A DNA stretch of 64,000 nt from Pseudomonas sp. Q1-7 (lineage in GTDB: Bacteria; Pseudomonadota; Gammaproteobacteria; Pseudomonadales; Pseudomonadaceae), in contig NZ_CP116304.1 in NCBI RefSeq assembly GCF_028010285.1, positions 1,132,501 to 1,196,500 on the forward strand, read 5' to 3'. Position numbers and translations under genes: made by a program. Under the pieces are notes generated by a model that was not told the DNA's origin, did no database searches, and saw nothing but the letters and a program-made list of their open reading frames with translations. Positions 53,435 to 62,345 of the stretch are shown piece by piece (position 1 is the first letter of the stretch; each line of letters begins with the position of its first letter).

Positions 53435-55750
53435 TCAGTTGGTGCGGCCGGTAAAGCGCTGCAGCACCCGATAGATGGCGCCCAAGGCGCGGTCAACCAG
53501 CGGGGCGCTACGTTCCGGCGGGACCAGCCGGGCCAGTCCTTGCTCCATGTCCAGGGCCAACTGGGTGATGGGCATGATCGCCACGCGCTGGCCGCTGTGG
53601 TCGACGAACATGTAGTTGTGGGTGGTGGGGCTGTACCAGGAGAGCTTGAGGACACGGGTGTCCGGGCCGTCGATGAACTCGAACCAGGTACCGAATTCCA
53701 GGCGGGAGAGCTCCTTGATCAGTGCCTGGGCGCGATTGGAGAGATTGACGGGGCGCGGGGTGGCAGCCAGTTCGGCATCTTCCCCGAGCATTTCGCCCAG
53801 CTTGCTTTCCGGCAACGGGCTGTCGATGCGCGCCGCCACCTGGGGTTGCTGCGACTGCACGGCGTGCTGGCAGGCCACCAGGTCCTGGAGCAGGCGGCGG
53901 ATGCCATCTTCGTGGTAGCCCCCCAGTAGCTCAAGGCCCTTGCGCAGGTCTTCGAGCATGGGGATGCGCAGTTGCTGCAGGCGGGCACGGCCATCCGCAT
54001 CCAGCGGGGTGCCGCTCCAGGCCAGTTGCTCGGCGACTTCCACCGAGCGTTGCCATTCGCTGCTGCGATCGCCATGGCGGAGCAGGACGAAGACCAGCAC
54101 GTCGGTCCAGGTGAGTTCGAGGAAGTGCTGGATGATGCCCGGCAGCTCGCAACCTTCCAGAAGCCGACTTACCGTGTCGACGGCCTGCTGGCGTGCGCCG
54201 AGCAGTTTGTCGCGGCCCTTGGCGGCTTCAACGGCGCGCTGTTCGCGCAGCTCCACCTTGTGCCGCAGGGTGCCGACGTATTCGTTGAACTCGTCCAGCA
54301 GGCTGTCGAACAGCAGCAGGTCGCCGCTGAATCCGTGGACCACGCGTTCCACCACCCAGTGCATCTTCGCCAGCAGTCCACGCTCCTCGCCTTCGCCGGC
54401 ATAGAGCACGCCGGCCTGGGCCATGCCGTTGAGCAGACGCCGGGCGGGATGGTGGTGCTGGGTGAACAGCGCCTTGTCCTGCAACGCAACCTTGAGGTAC
54501 GGCGTGTGCAGGTGGGAGAGGGCGGTCTTGTAGACGTCGGCCAGGTTGTCGTCGTCGAGGATGAAGTCGAAGAGCATGCCCACCAGGTCGATCACATCGG
54601 CTTCGTAATCCGACAGCTTCTGCTGGCCGGGCAAGCTGCTGTGGCTTTCCAGTTGTTCTTGCAGCTCGGCCTTCAGGCCTTCGACACGCTGTGGCTGGCG
54701 TAGCTTGCTGGCAAGGTCCTGGGCGGACTGTTGCTGCAGACGGTTCAGCGCTTCCAGCAGTTCGGCAGCGCTGTAGGTTCGCGTCGCGCCGCGCGGGGCG
54801 AAGCTGGAGATGCTCGGTGTACCGCCGGGTAGCGGCGCATCGCTGTGGTGCAGGCGGCGTTCGCCCAGTAGCGCGGCCAGGCCGCTGAACAATTGGCCGG
54901 GGTCACTGGGTGGCGCGCCTGTCAGGTCCAGCGGGCCACTGGCGGGCGTGGTCGGCTTGGCCTGGGGTTCGCCGGGTGTCGATTGGCCCGCGGAGGGCGG
55001 CTGGTCAGGGCTGGGCGAAGACCGCTGGGGGGCGCTGCCGGAGCGCTGCACGCTGTACTTGAGGTTGGGCAGCACGCCGGCCTGGATCAGTCGCTGATTG
55101 AGGGCCTCGTAGACGTTGTCCAGCCCCTGCATCACATGCTGGTCGAAGAGCATGTAGAGGATGGTCTTGATCCGCAGCGGAAAGGGGCAGGGCTCCAGCG
55201 CCTCGCGAAATGCCAGCGCCACCGCCTGCGGGCCAAAGGGATTGTCGTCGTCGCCCAGCTTGCGTCCGCCGTTAAGTACCGCCAGGCGCTGGTCGAGGGC
55301 GAACAGCGATTGCGCACAGCGAGCCTTGACCCGGCTGACCATGTTGGTGACCAGCAGGTTTTCCTCGTATTCGTCGTTTTCCATGAGCTGGAGGTGATCG
55401 GCATCCAGCTCGGCGGCTTTCAACTCGGGTTTCTGCTCGCCGCTGAGAAAGTCTTCGAAGCTCTTCGCGATGCGTTGGTGGTAGGCGCGCTCTATTTGCG
55501 GACGCTGCTTGCGGATGTCCCGCATGCTGTCGAAGAAGAGAGTCTGGACCTGATTGTTCTCGGCCTTTTCGGCGCATTCGAAGAGGGTGTCGTCAACCTG
55601 GCCGAAAACCCCGGTGAGGTGTTCGGCCAATCGGTTCATCACCAGCTTGCGGCAGCTTTGCACCAATTCACCGAAGCGCGGTTGTATGCCGCGGCTGGCC
55701 AGGGTCGTCACGGGGCCGGGTGGAATTGGAGGTCGATCCTGATTGCTCAT
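53435..55750 (-). CDS. DUF1631-domain protein
   Basis: A 771-residue DUF1631 protein. Recognisable parts are the N-terminal LVQSCRKLVMNRLAEHLTGVFGQVDDTLFECAEKAENNQVQTLFFDSMRDIRKQR segment, a Pro/Ser/Gln-rich linker at about residues 240-300, and a large helical C-terminal half. Near the end GTWFEFIDGPDTRVLKLSWYSPTTHNYMFVDHSGQRVAIM resembles a degenerate PilZ-like barrel. The ATG at 55750 (MSNQDRPP) is preferred to one 87 bp upstream because of the repeated family start. Cytoplasmic; function unknown, but these proteins often sit beside PilZ genes. Confidence 0.85.
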   Translation of the reverse strand: MSNQDRPPIPPGPVTTLASRGIQPRFGELVQSCRKLVMNRLAEHLTGVFGQVDDTLFECAEKAENNQVQTLFFDSMRDIRKQRPQIERAYHQRIAKSFEDFLSGEQKPELKAAELDADHLQLMENDEYEENLLVTNMVSRVKARCAQSLFALDQRLAVLNGGRKLGDDDNPFGPQAVALAFREALEPCPFPLRIKTILYMLFDQHVMQGLDNVYEALNQRLIQAGVLPNLKYSVQRSGSAPQRSSPSPDQPPSAGQSTPGEPQAKPTTPASGPLDLTGAPPSDPGQLFSGLAALLGERRLHHSDAPLPGGTPSISSFAPRGATRTYSAAELLEALNRLQQQSAQDLASKLRQPQRVEGLKAELQEQLESHSSLPGQQKLSDYEADVIDLVGMLFDFILDDDNLADVYKTALSHLHTPYLKVALQDKALFTQHHHPARRLLNGMAQAGVLYAGEGEERGLLAKMHWVVERVVHGFSGDLLLFDSLLDEFNEYVGTLRHKVELREQRAVEAAKGRDKLLGARQQAVDTVSRLLEGCELPGIIQHFLELTWTDVLVFVLLRHGDRSSEWQRSVEVAEQLAWSGTPLDADGRARLQQLRIPMLEDLRKGLELLGGYHEDGIRRLLQDLVACQHAVQSQQPQVAARIDSPLPESKLGEMLGEDAELAATPRPVNLSNRAQALIKELSRLEFGTWFEFIDGPDTRVLKLSWYSPTTHNYMFVDHSGQRVAIMPITQLALDMEQGLARLVPPERSAPLVDRALGAIYRVLQRFTGRTN

Positions 55751-55865
55751 AGCCGTCCTGTAGGGAGTCAGGTCGCGACCACGACCTGCAACGATCTCGC
55801 CACGGCTCAGGTATAGCACTCGAGCGGTCTTCTGCAAATCATTGTCGGAATTCGTTTTTTAGGGG

Positions 55866-55893
55866 TTGACAGGCGGTTCTGGAACCGTAAAAT
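55866..55893 (+). promoter_or_regulatory. Strong sigma70 promoter of the tRNA cluster
   Basis: Perfect TTGACA, 16 bp, then TAAAAT, followed by the GC-rich stretch GGCGCGCC that is typical of stringently controlled stable-RNA promoters. The Asn tRNA starts 61 bp downstream of the -10. Confidence 0.85.
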
Positions 55894-55954
55894 GGCGCGC
55901 CTCTGAAGCGCTAAACCAAATCGGTGAAGCGATGAAGAGTTGGAAGACCGAAGT

Positions 55955-56030
55955 TCCGCGATAGCTCAGTCGGTAGAGCAAATGACTGTTAATCATTGGG
56001 TCCCTGGTTCGAGTCCAGGTCGCGGAGCCA
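55955..56030 (+). tRNA. tRNA-Asn (anticodon GUU)
   Basis: A 76-nt cloverleaf with acceptor TCCGCGA/TCGCGGA, D-loop AGCTCAGTCGGTAGAGC, anticodon loop CTGTTAA, T-loop GGTTCGAGTCC and an encoded CCA. Confidence 0.97.
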
Positions 56031-56039
56031 ACTTCCAGA

Positions 56040-56116
56040 CGGGGTATAGCGCAGTCCGGTAGCGCGCCTGCTTTGGGAGCAGGATGTCGGGAGTTCGAAT
56101 CTCTCTACCCCGACCA
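56040..56116 (+). tRNA. tRNA-Pro (anticodon UGG)
   Basis: A 77-nt cloverleaf, acceptor CGGGGTA/TACCCCG, anticodon loop TTTGGGA, T-loop AGTTCGAATCT, CCA encoded. It follows tRNA-Asn by 9 nt. Confidence 0.97.
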
Positions 56117-56125
56117 CCTCAGCAT

Positions 56126-56201
56126 GGGTCGTTAGCTCAGTCGGTAGAGCAGTTGGCTTTTAACCAATTGGTCGTAGGTTCGAATCCTACACGACCCACC
56201 A
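56126..56201 (+). tRNA. tRNA-Lys (anticodon UUU)
   Basis: A 76-nt cloverleaf, acceptor GGGTCGT/ACGACCC, anticodon loop CTTTTAA, T-loop GGTTCGAATCC, CCA encoded. Third gene of the Asn-Pro-Lys cluster. Confidence 0.97.
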
Positions 56202-56230
56202 TACAAGACCTCCCCGGGAGGTCCGAGAAA

Positions 56231-56260
56231 GCGGTAAGGCGAAAGCCTTACCGCTTTTTT
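56231..56260 (+). terminator. Intrinsic terminator of the tRNA cluster
   Basis: GCGGTAAGGC / GCCTTACCGC with a GAAA tetraloop, followed by TTTTTT. Confidence 0.95.
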
Positions 56261-56304
56261 GTTTGGCCCGGGAAATCCGCAAATGCCGGTGCGGTTTCGG
56301 CCTA

Positions 56305-56338
56305 CTCGCGAACGACGCCAAGCGGGCCGTTCGCGAGC
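56305..56338. repeat. REP-like inverted repeat
   Basis: CTCGCGAACG (56305-56314) and CGTTCGCGAG (56329-56338) are exact complements. The TTCGCGAA core recurs in gaps around 10.3 kb and 60.4-60.6 kb. Confidence 0.6.
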
Positions 56339-56366
56339 GGGAGTACGCCGCAGGTTATGGTCTGTG

Positions 56367-57665
56367 TCAGTGCAGCTTCAGGCGTGGGTCCGTGCTGCGA
56401 CCGATCCTGTCGCTGAGCATCAGCAGGGCGGTGCGGAATCCGCCGTAGAGCGCCATCTGGTGCATCCGGTAGAGCGAGATGTAGAACATCCGCGCCAGCC
56501 AACCTTCGAGTTTCACGCTGCCCATCAGATTGCCCATGAGGTTACCCACGGCGCTGAAGCTCGACAGCGAGATCAGCGAGCCGTAGTCCTTGTACTGGTA
56601 GTCCGGCAGGGGCTGGCCTTGCAGGCGCAGCTTGAGCGACTTCACCAGCAGCGAGGCCTGCTGGTGCGCCGCCTGGGCGCGGGGCGGCACGTTGCGTTCG
56701 CTGCCGTCGCCCAGCGGGCAGGCGGCGCAGTCGCCGAAGGCGAAGATGTCGTCGTCGCGGGTGGTTTGCAGGGTCGGACGCACCACCAGTTGGTTGATGC
56801 GGTTGCTTTCCAGGCCGTCCAGATCCTTGAGGAAGGCCGGGGCGCGGATGCCGGCGGCCCAGACCTTGAGGCTGGCAGGAATCATCTCGCCCTGGGCGGT
56901 GAGCAGGCCTTCCGCGGTGACTTCCTTGACCGCGGCGCCAGTCATCACCGTGACGCCGAGCGTCTCCAGGGTACGGTGCACCGGGGCGCCGATGCGCTCT
57001 GGCAGGGCGGGAAGTACGCGCGGGCCGGCTTCGATCAGGGTGATGCGCATGTTTTCCGGCTGGATGCTGTCCAGGCCATAGGCTGCCAGTTCGTGGGCGG
57101 CGTGGTGGAGCTCCGCCGCCAGTTCGACGCCCGTGGCGCCGGCGCCGACGATGGCGACGCTGATCTGGTCGTTCGCGTCCTGCTGGGCGTGGGCGCGCAG
57201 GTAGTGGCTGAGCAGCTTGCGGTGGAAGCGCTCGGCCTGCTCGCGGGTGTCGAGGAAGATGCAGTGCTGGGCTGCGCCTTCGGTGCCGAAGTCATTGGTG
57301 GTGCTGCCGACGGCAATCACCAGACTGTCATAGGCGAGTTCGCGGGAAGGCACCAGTTCGCGCCCGTCCTCGTCATGGGTGGCGGCCAGTTGGATGACCT
57401 TGCGCGTGCGGTCCAGCCCGCTCATGCGACCGAGCTGGAACTCGAAATGGTTCCACTTGGCCTGGGCCACGTAGTTCAGCTCGTTCTCCGTGGAGTTCAG
57501 CGAACCGGCCGCCACTTCGTGGAGCAGGGGTTTCCAGATATGGGTGAGGTTGGCGTCGGCCAGGATGATCTTGGCCTGGCCTTTCTTGCCGAGGGTCCTA
57601 CCCAGACGGGTAGCGAGCTCCAGGCCGCCGGCGCCGCCGCCGACGATCACGATGCGATGGGACAT
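56367..57665 (-). CDS. ndh: Type II NADH dehydrogenase
   Basis: A 432-residue flavoprotein with the N-terminal FAD-binding GGGAGGLELATRLG, the central NADH-binding VAIVGAGATGVELAAELHH, and the second FAD motif IFAFGDCAACP. The C-terminal amphipathic region (ALYGGFRTALLMLSDRI) attaches it to the inner membrane. It passes electrons from NADH to ubiquinone without pumping protons. It converges with the tRNA genes, and its position equals PA4538. Confidence 0.92.
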   Translation of the reverse strand: MSHRIVIVGGGAGGLELATRLGRTLGKKGQAKIILADANLTHIWKPLLHEVAAGSLNSTENELNYVAQAKWNHFEFQLGRMSGLDRTRKVIQLAATHDEDGRELVPSRELAYDSLVIAVGSTTNDFGTEGAAQHCIFLDTREQAERFHRKLLSHYLRAHAQQDANDQISVAIVGAGATGVELAAELHHAAHELAAYGLDSIQPENMRITLIEAGPRVLPALPERIGAPVHRTLETLGVTVMTGAAVKEVTAEGLLTAQGEMIPASLKVWAAGIRAPAFLKDLDGLESNRINQLVVRPTLQTTRDDDIFAFGDCAACPLGDGSERNVPPRAQAAHQQASLLVKSLKLRLQGQPLPDYQYKDYGSLISLSSFSAVGNLMGNLMGSVKLEGWLARMFYISLYRMHQMALYGGFRTALLMLSDRIGRSTDPRLKLH

Positions 57666-57725
57666 GGGAAAGTCTCACAAGGCTATAGGAATTCTTTGTC
57701 GCCGAGGGCGAGCGCAGGGGGCGGC

Positions 57726-57899
57726 TCATAGCACCAGTCGGCTCAGGAGGCGGCTGAGGATACCCAGGGCGACGACGATGGCCAGTACGATCCACAGCAG
57801 GCGCCATGGACGGAACGGCTGGCGTTCCACCTGGTGCTGGGGGAGGTTCAGGTACTGGTCGACCTTCTGCTGGTCTTCGGGCGTCAGGCGGCTGGGCAT
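57726..57899 (-). CDS. DUF3094-family small membrane protein
   Basis: A 57-residue protein, MPSRLTPEDQQKVDQYLNLP at the start, with one C-terminal membrane segment (WRLLWIVLAIVVALGILSRLL). The N-terminal LTPEDQQKVDQYL matches DUF3094 of Pseudomonas. It is short enough to be missed by length cut-offs. It lies between the DUF1780 gene and ndh, all on the minus strand. Function unknown. Confidence 0.75.
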   Translation of the reverse strand: MPSRLTPEDQQKVDQYLNLPQHQVERQPFRPWRLLWIVLAIVVALGILSRLLSRLVL

Positions 57900-57987
57900 G
57901 GGGGCCTCGACTTTGGACTGACGGGCATTCTAGCTGGCGGATTCGCGGCGGCTCAACGCGCGGCGCGGGAAAATTGCGTGGGGCCGG

Positions 57988-58614
57988 TCAGAGGCCGATG
58001 CCGACGTCGAACAGAATGGTCCGGCCGAGGTTGTTGCGCAGGAAGTCCGGCGCGTCGGCATGGGCGAAGAGTACCCGGGCAAAGTTCGACCCCACCAGCG
58101 ACAGCGAGCGCCAGCCCTGGCGCAGGTATTCGGTAGGGGGCGGAAAGGGGCTGTTGAAGTCCGGTGTGGCTCGTTTGAGGTTGACGAATGCCAGGAGGTC
58201 GAGATCGCCCGGGTCGAGGCCGCGCTCGCCATAGTTGCGCGCTTTCTTGCGCAATGTCGGTGCCAGGCGTGCCTGGAGTTCGGCGGCGGCAATGCGCTTT
58301 GGGCGGCTTTCCCGGCGCACCAGTTGAGCGAGGGAAAAGGCGCTGCGCCGGCGTTCCAGTTCGGCGCGCCATTCCTCGTTGAGGCGGCGCCCTTCGTCGA
58401 GGACGAAGAACACCTCGAAATTGGCTTCGCGAAACTGCACGTCTGGCGGTTCCTGGCCGGTGCTGAAGTCTTCGAGCCGATAGGGCAGGTTGAGCGCCTG
58501 CAAGAGTCGCTGGCAGACCCAGCGCTCGCGTTCCCACTTGCGCGCATTCGACAGGAAGTCGTTGGCTTGCTCGGCCTGCCGCGTCAGCAGGCGCAGGTAG
58601 TCGGACTCGTTCAT
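57988..58614 (-). CDS. DUF1780 (putative endonuclease-like) protein
   Basis: A 208-residue protein, MNESDYLRLLTRQAEQANDFLSNARKWERERWVCQRLLQALN at the start, with PPDVQFREANFEVFFVLDEGRRLNEEWR resembling a PD-(D/E)xK nuclease core. It matches the Pseudomonas DUF1780 family. The ATG at 58614 is the family start. Function unproven. Confidence 0.75.
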   Translation of the reverse strand: MNESDYLRLLTRQAEQANDFLSNARKWERERWVCQRLLQALNLPYRLEDFSTGQEPPDVQFREANFEVFFVLDEGRRLNEEWRAELERRRSAFSLAQLVRRESRPKRIAAAELQARLAPTLRKKARNYGERGLDPGDLDLLAFVNLKRATPDFNSPFPPPTEYLRQGWRSLSLVGSNFARVLFAHADAPDFLRNNLGRTILFDVGIGL

Positions 58615-58736
58615 GCCCCGCAGCTTAGCCCTCCGGCCAGGGCTCTGGGTACCCCCGGCGGGCCATCGCGACAACTGCGCGCAGGTTGCCTGGCGCAGGG
58701 GCGGTGTAAACTTTCAGGACTTGCCGGGAGCCCGTC

Positions 58737-59159
58737 ATGCGCATTCGCCCCATTACCGCCGCCGACCATGCCGCTTTGCTCGAACTCTGGCGCCGCACGC
58801 CGGGCATCCGGTTGCGCGCGGAAGATGAGCTGGAGCCCTTCTGCGCGTTCCTGCAACGCAATCCCGATCTCTGTCTGCTGCTGGAGGATGATCGCGGTCG
58901 CCTGGCCGGCAGCCTGTTGGTGGGGCACGACGGGCGCCGCGGCTATCTGCAGCACCTGGTGGTCGACTTGCCGTTTCGCGGCAAGGGATGGGCGCGCGCC
59001 CTGCTGCAGGAGGCGCTGCGGCGGCTGACGGCCCTGGGAATCCGCAAGTCCCACGTGTTTGTCCTGGAGGACGCGCCCGAAGCGTTGGCCTTCTGGCAGA
59101 TGCAGCGCGGCTGGTCGGAGCGTGAAGACATTCGGGTCTATTCGACCAGCGGAGACTGA
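58737..59159 (+). CDS. GNAT-family acetyltransferase
   Basis: A 140-residue N-acetyltransferase with the start [18 protein letters not shown] and the CoA-binding [24 protein letters not shown] (motif A, R/Q-x-x-G-x-G/A). Substrate unknown. It is divergent from the DUF1780 gene and 4 bp before the next gene, suggesting an operon. Confidence 0.88.
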   Translation: MRIRPITAADHAALLELWRRTPGIRLRAEDELEPFCAFLQRNPDLCLLLEDDRGRLAGSLLVGHDGRRGYLQHLVVDLPFRGKGWARALLQEALRRLTALGIRKSHVFVLEDAPEALAFWQMQRGWSEREDIRVYSTSGD

Positions 59160-59163
59160 ATCG

Positions 59164-59631
59164 ATGCGGAGCTGCCTGGGCGTGGTGCTTTGTCTGCTGG
59201 CCACATTCGGTCATGGGTTGGAGGTGGGCGAACGTCTGGCGCCCTGGACCCTGCTGGACCAGTACGAGAAGCCCTACAGCCTCAACGATGGCCTGCAGGT
59301 GCTGCTGGTGGCGCGCAGCATGGAGGGTGGCGAGCTGGTGAAAGCCGCACTGGAGGGGCGCTCCAGCGGGTATCTCGAAGCTCGCCGTGCGGTGTTCGTG
59401 GCCGACATCAGCCGCATGCCCTCACTGGTCGCCTCGCTTTTCGCCATTCCCGCGATGCGTAATTACACCTACCGCGTCCTGCTGGACCCTGAGGCCCGCG
59501 TCGCCAGCCGCTATCCGGGGGATGAATCCCGTGTGCTCTGGCTGCGGCTCGATCGCGGCAGGCTCATGGAGCGCAAGGAGTTTGGCGATGCGGCGGCGCT
59601 GCGTGCGGCCCTGGAGTCGCTGGCGCCGTGA
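59164..59631 (+). CDS. Exported thioredoxin-fold-like protein without catalytic cysteines
   Basis: A 155-residue protein with a signal peptide (MRSCLGVVLCLLATFGHG). The mature start LEVGERLAPWTLLDQYEKPYSL resembles peroxiredoxin and YtfJ-like thioredoxin folds (VG...FTL.D..GKP.SL), but the cysteine position is VARSMEGG, so there is no redox centre. Function unknown. Overlaps the next gene by GTGA, so the two are coupled. Confidence 0.65.
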   Translation: MRSCLGVVLCLLATFGHGLEVGERLAPWTLLDQYEKPYSLNDGLQVLLVARSMEGGELVKAALEGRSSGYLEARRAVFVADISRMPSLVASLFAIPAMRNYTYRVLLDPEARVASRYPGDESRVLWLRLDRGRLMERKEFGDAAALRAALESLAP

Positions 59632-60317
59632 TCACCGCCGATCTCCTGTCTGCACAGACCCTGGCGCTTGGTTGGGGGCTCTACCTACCCGCCATTGCCT
59701 GGGCGGCATGGCGCGCGCCCTGGGTCGAGCTCTTCAGCGATGTTCGCCGCCAGCACCTTGTGTTCGGCACGGTGCTGCTGCTCTTTCTGCTCTGGCTGAT
59801 GCGGCGTGACTTCGACTCAGGCGTGTCCTATCACTTCATCGGCATGACCGCCGTTACCCTGTTGCTGGATTGGCCATTGGCGGTGCTGGGAGGCCTGGTC
59901 GCGCAGCTGGGCCTGCTATTGCTGGGCAAGCAGGAGCTGGCGGCCCTGGGCATCAACGGTGTCTTGCTGGTGCTGCTGCCGATCCTGGTCACTGAGCTGT
60001 GCGCCAGTTGGGTCGAGCACTACCAACCGCGCAACCTGTTCGTCTACATCTTCTGCTGCGGCTTTTTCCCGGCGGCCCTGGCTGCGCTGCTGTGCGTGCT
60101 TGTTGGGCTGGGGCTGCTGTGGATGGACGGCCTCTTTCCCATGCCGCCCTGGCTGGAGGACTTCATCGGCTACCTCTGGCTGGTGATGTTCCCCGAAGCC
60201 TTCATCAACGGCACGGCCGTGACCGCCTTGGTGGTGTTCTGCCCGGAATGGCTGGAAACCTTCAATCGAACCCGTTACCTCCAGGCTCCCTGGAAGGACG
60301 ACGACACACGTTCGTGA
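59628..60317 (+). CDS. CbiM-like energy-coupling factor permease
   Basis: A 229-residue polytopic protein with about six hydrophobic segments and the CbiM-type motif HFIGMTAVTLLLDWPLAVLGG and QLGLLLLGKQELAALGINGVLLVLLPILV. CbiM-type components bind nickel or cobalt in ECF transporters. No transporter ATPase gene is nearby, so the partner must be elsewhere or absent. The GTG start overlaps the previous stop. Confidence 0.75.
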   Translation: MITADLLSAQTLALGWGLYLPAIAWAAWRAPWVELFSDVRRQHLVFGTVLLLFLLWLMRRDFDSGVSYHFIGMTAVTLLLDWPLAVLGGLVAQLGLLLLGKQELAALGINGVLLVLLPILVTELCASWVEHYQPRNLFVYIFCCGFFPAALAALLCVLVGLGLLWMDGLFPMPPWLEDFIGYLWLVMFPEAFINGTAVTALVVFCPEWLETFNRTRYLQAPWKDDDTRS

Positions 60318-60665
60318 GCCTGGTGGGCGGTGCCTACCCCATCTGCCAGCAGCGCTGGGCCGGGCCGCCAAAAGCACGCGTCACCTTGCCCATCGTGGGG
60401 GCGAATGTATTCGCGAAGGGCGGATAACCCGGCCCTGGAGCGTGACTACAGGGGGCTGCGGCCCCGCCTGTTGGGTTTCGTTCCTCTACCCAACCTGCGC
60501 CAGCAGCCGGCCGGGGCCTGCGAATTCATTCGCGAAAGGACCGCAGCGCGGTCCCGTAGGTTTGCGCTGAGGAACGAAGCCCGACACTCCGGCCAACTCC
60601 GCGCAGCCTGGTCGGGCAGACGGCCCGGGGCGCGACTACAGCGTCGTGCGACCTTGAACGGCCGC
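60318..60665. repeat. Gap with REP-like repeats
   Basis: This 348-bp gap has two GCGAAT...ATTCGCGAA repeats (about 60402-60419 and 60520-60540), one followed by GGACCGCAGCGCGGTCC, a hairpin. No gene of reasonable length or codon bias was seen. Confidence 0.6.
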
Positions 60666-60866
60666 TCAGTGCTCGCGCGGCGGCAGGTCGCCGGAGAAAA
60701 GGTCGTCTTCCAGATTGTCGCCGGGAATCGCATGTTCCTCGGCCGCCCAGGCACCCAGGTCGATCAGCTTGCAGCGCTCGGAGCAGAAGGGGCGGGAGGG
60801 GCTTTGCGGGCCCCACTCCACTGGAGCGCCGCAGGTCGGGCACTCCACTGTGACGGGTTGGCTCAT
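60666..60866 (-). CDS. yacG: DNA gyrase inhibitor YacG
   Basis: A 66-residue protein with a four-cysteine zinc site (CPTCGAPV ... [14 protein letters not shown]) exactly as in YacG. It binds gyrase and inhibits DNA cleavage. It overlaps coaE by 4 bp (60863-60866). Confidence 0.93.
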   Translation of the reverse strand: MSQPVTVECPTCGAPVEWGPQSPSRPFCSERCKLIDLGAWAAEEHAIPGDNLEDDLFSGDLPPREH

Positions 60867-61474
60867 GGCTGGCCTCCTCGCAGGGTCAGGTAGAAGTCGT
60901 GCAGGCGCTCCACTTCGCGGCGCAACCAGTTCAGGTCGCGGTCGTTCAGCAGCACGTCGTGGGCATGCTTCAGCCGCTCTTCGCGGCTGGCCTGTACCTT
61001 CAATATGGCTTGGACCTGCGCTTCGGGCACGTTGTCCCGCTGCATGGTGCGTTGGATCTGGGCGGTTTCCGGGGCGTCGACCAGCAAGATACGCTGGGTG
61101 AGCCGATGCTGGCCGGACTCGATCAGCAGCGGCGACACCAGAATGGCGTACGGGGATTCGGCGCGGGCCAGGTACTGGCTGATTTCCTGCCCGATCAGCG
61201 GGTGCAGCAGGCTCTCCAGCCAGCGGCGCTCTTCCGCATTCTCGAAAATGCGCTGGCGCAGGGCCGCGCGGTCCAGTTGGCCGTCCGCCTGCAGCACGTC
61301 GTTGCCGAAGTGCTCGGCGATCTTCGCCAGGGCCGGGCGGCCGGGCTCCACCACCCAGCGAGCGGCCTGGTCGGCATCCACCAGGTGGACGCCAAGGTCA
61401 CTGAAGTGGGCGGCGACGGCGCTCTTGCCGCTGCCGATGCCGCCCGTCAAGCCAAGAATCCAGGGTTTGTTCAT
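60863..61474 (-). CDS. coaE: Dephospho-CoA kinase
   Basis: A 203-residue P-loop kinase beginning [35 protein letters not shown], followed by [11 protein letters not shown] and the lid motif. It performs the last step of CoA synthesis. It overlaps pilD and yacG by 4 bp each, making pilC-pilD-coaE-yacG one tightly coupled unit. Confidence 0.96.
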   Translation of the reverse strand: MNKPWILGLTGGIGSGKSAVAAHFSDLGVHLVDADQAARWVVEPGRPALAKIAEHFGNDVLQADGQLDRAALRQRIFENAEERRWLESLLHPLIGQEISQYLARAESPYAILVSPLLIESGQHRLTQRILLVDAPETAQIQRTMQRDNVPEAQVQAILKVQASREERLKHAHDVLLNDRDLNWLRREVERLHDFYLTLRGGQP

Positions 61475-62343
61475 TTGAATCCGGCGAACTGCAGATAGGT
61501 CGCCGTTATTTGATCACCCCAGAGCAGTGCAATCCAGCCGGCAATCGCCAGATAGGGGCCGAACGGGATGGGTGTGGCGGTGTCCTGGTTGCGCAGACGC
61601 AGCATGATCACACCAAGGATCGCGCCCACCAGGGACGACAGCAGGATGGTCAGCGGCAGCACCTGCCAGCCGCCCCAGGCGCCGAGCATCGCCAGCAGCT
61701 TGAAGTCGCCGTGGCCCATGCCCTCCTTGCCCGTCACCAGCTTGAACAGCCAGTACACCGACCACAGGCTCATGTAGCCGGCGACCGCGCCCCAGAGCGC
61801 ATCTTCCAGGCTGGCGAACAGCCCCTGGCTATTGAGGATCAGGCCCAGCCAGAGCAGCGGCAGCACCAGCACATCCGGCAGCAGCTGGTGGTCGACGTCG
61901 ATCAGGCTCATGGCCAGCAGGCCCCAGGTCAGCACCAGGAAGGCACCGGCCTGCCAGCCGAAACCGAACTGCCAGGCCACATAGGCCGACAGCAGGCCGC
62001 AGAACAACTCCACCAGCGGGTAGCGTTTGCTGATCGGGGCTTTGCAGGAAGAGCATTTGCCGCCCAGCGCCAGGTAGCTCACCAGCGGAATATTCTCCCA
62101 GGCGCGGATTTCATGGCTGCAATGGGGGCAGCGGGAATTCGGCAGGATCAGGTTGAACGCCGGCCCCTTGGGCTCCGCCGGCAGGCTCAGTGCCTCGCGG
62201 GCCTGCTCCTGCCAGTCGCGCAGCATCATCTGCGGCAGGCGATGGATCACCACATTGAGAAAACTGCCCACCAACAGGCCGAGCACCAGAGCGCACAAAA
62301 CAAAGGCCAGCGCATGGCTGGCCAGAAAGTCGATCAATTGCAT
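61471..62343 (-). CDS. pilD: Prepilin peptidase / N-methyltransferase PilD
   Basis: A 290-residue membrane protease. Two cysteine pairs (CPHCSHEI and CSSCKAP) are in the N-terminal cytoplasmic domain, and the catalytic aspartates are in [11 protein letters not shown] and [14 protein letters not shown]. It cleaves and N-methylates type IV pilins and type II pseudopilins, so it should process PilE, FimU, PilV, PilW, PilX and also GspG in this window. Confidence 0.96.
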   Translation of the reverse strand: MQLIDFLASHALAFVLCALVLGLLVGSFLNVVIHRLPQMMLRDWQEQAREALSLPAEPKGPAFNLILPNSRCPHCSHEIRAWENIPLVSYLALGGKCSSCKAPISKRYPLVELFCGLLSAYVAWQFGFGWQAGAFLVLTWGLLAMSLIDVDHQLLPDVLVLPLLWLGLILNSQGLFASLEDALWGAVAGYMSLWSVYWLFKLVTGKEGMGHGDFKLLAMLGAWGGWQVLPLTILLSSLVGAILGVIMLRLRNQDTATPIPFGPYLAIAGWIALLWGDQITATYLQFAGFK

Positions 62344-62345
62344 TT

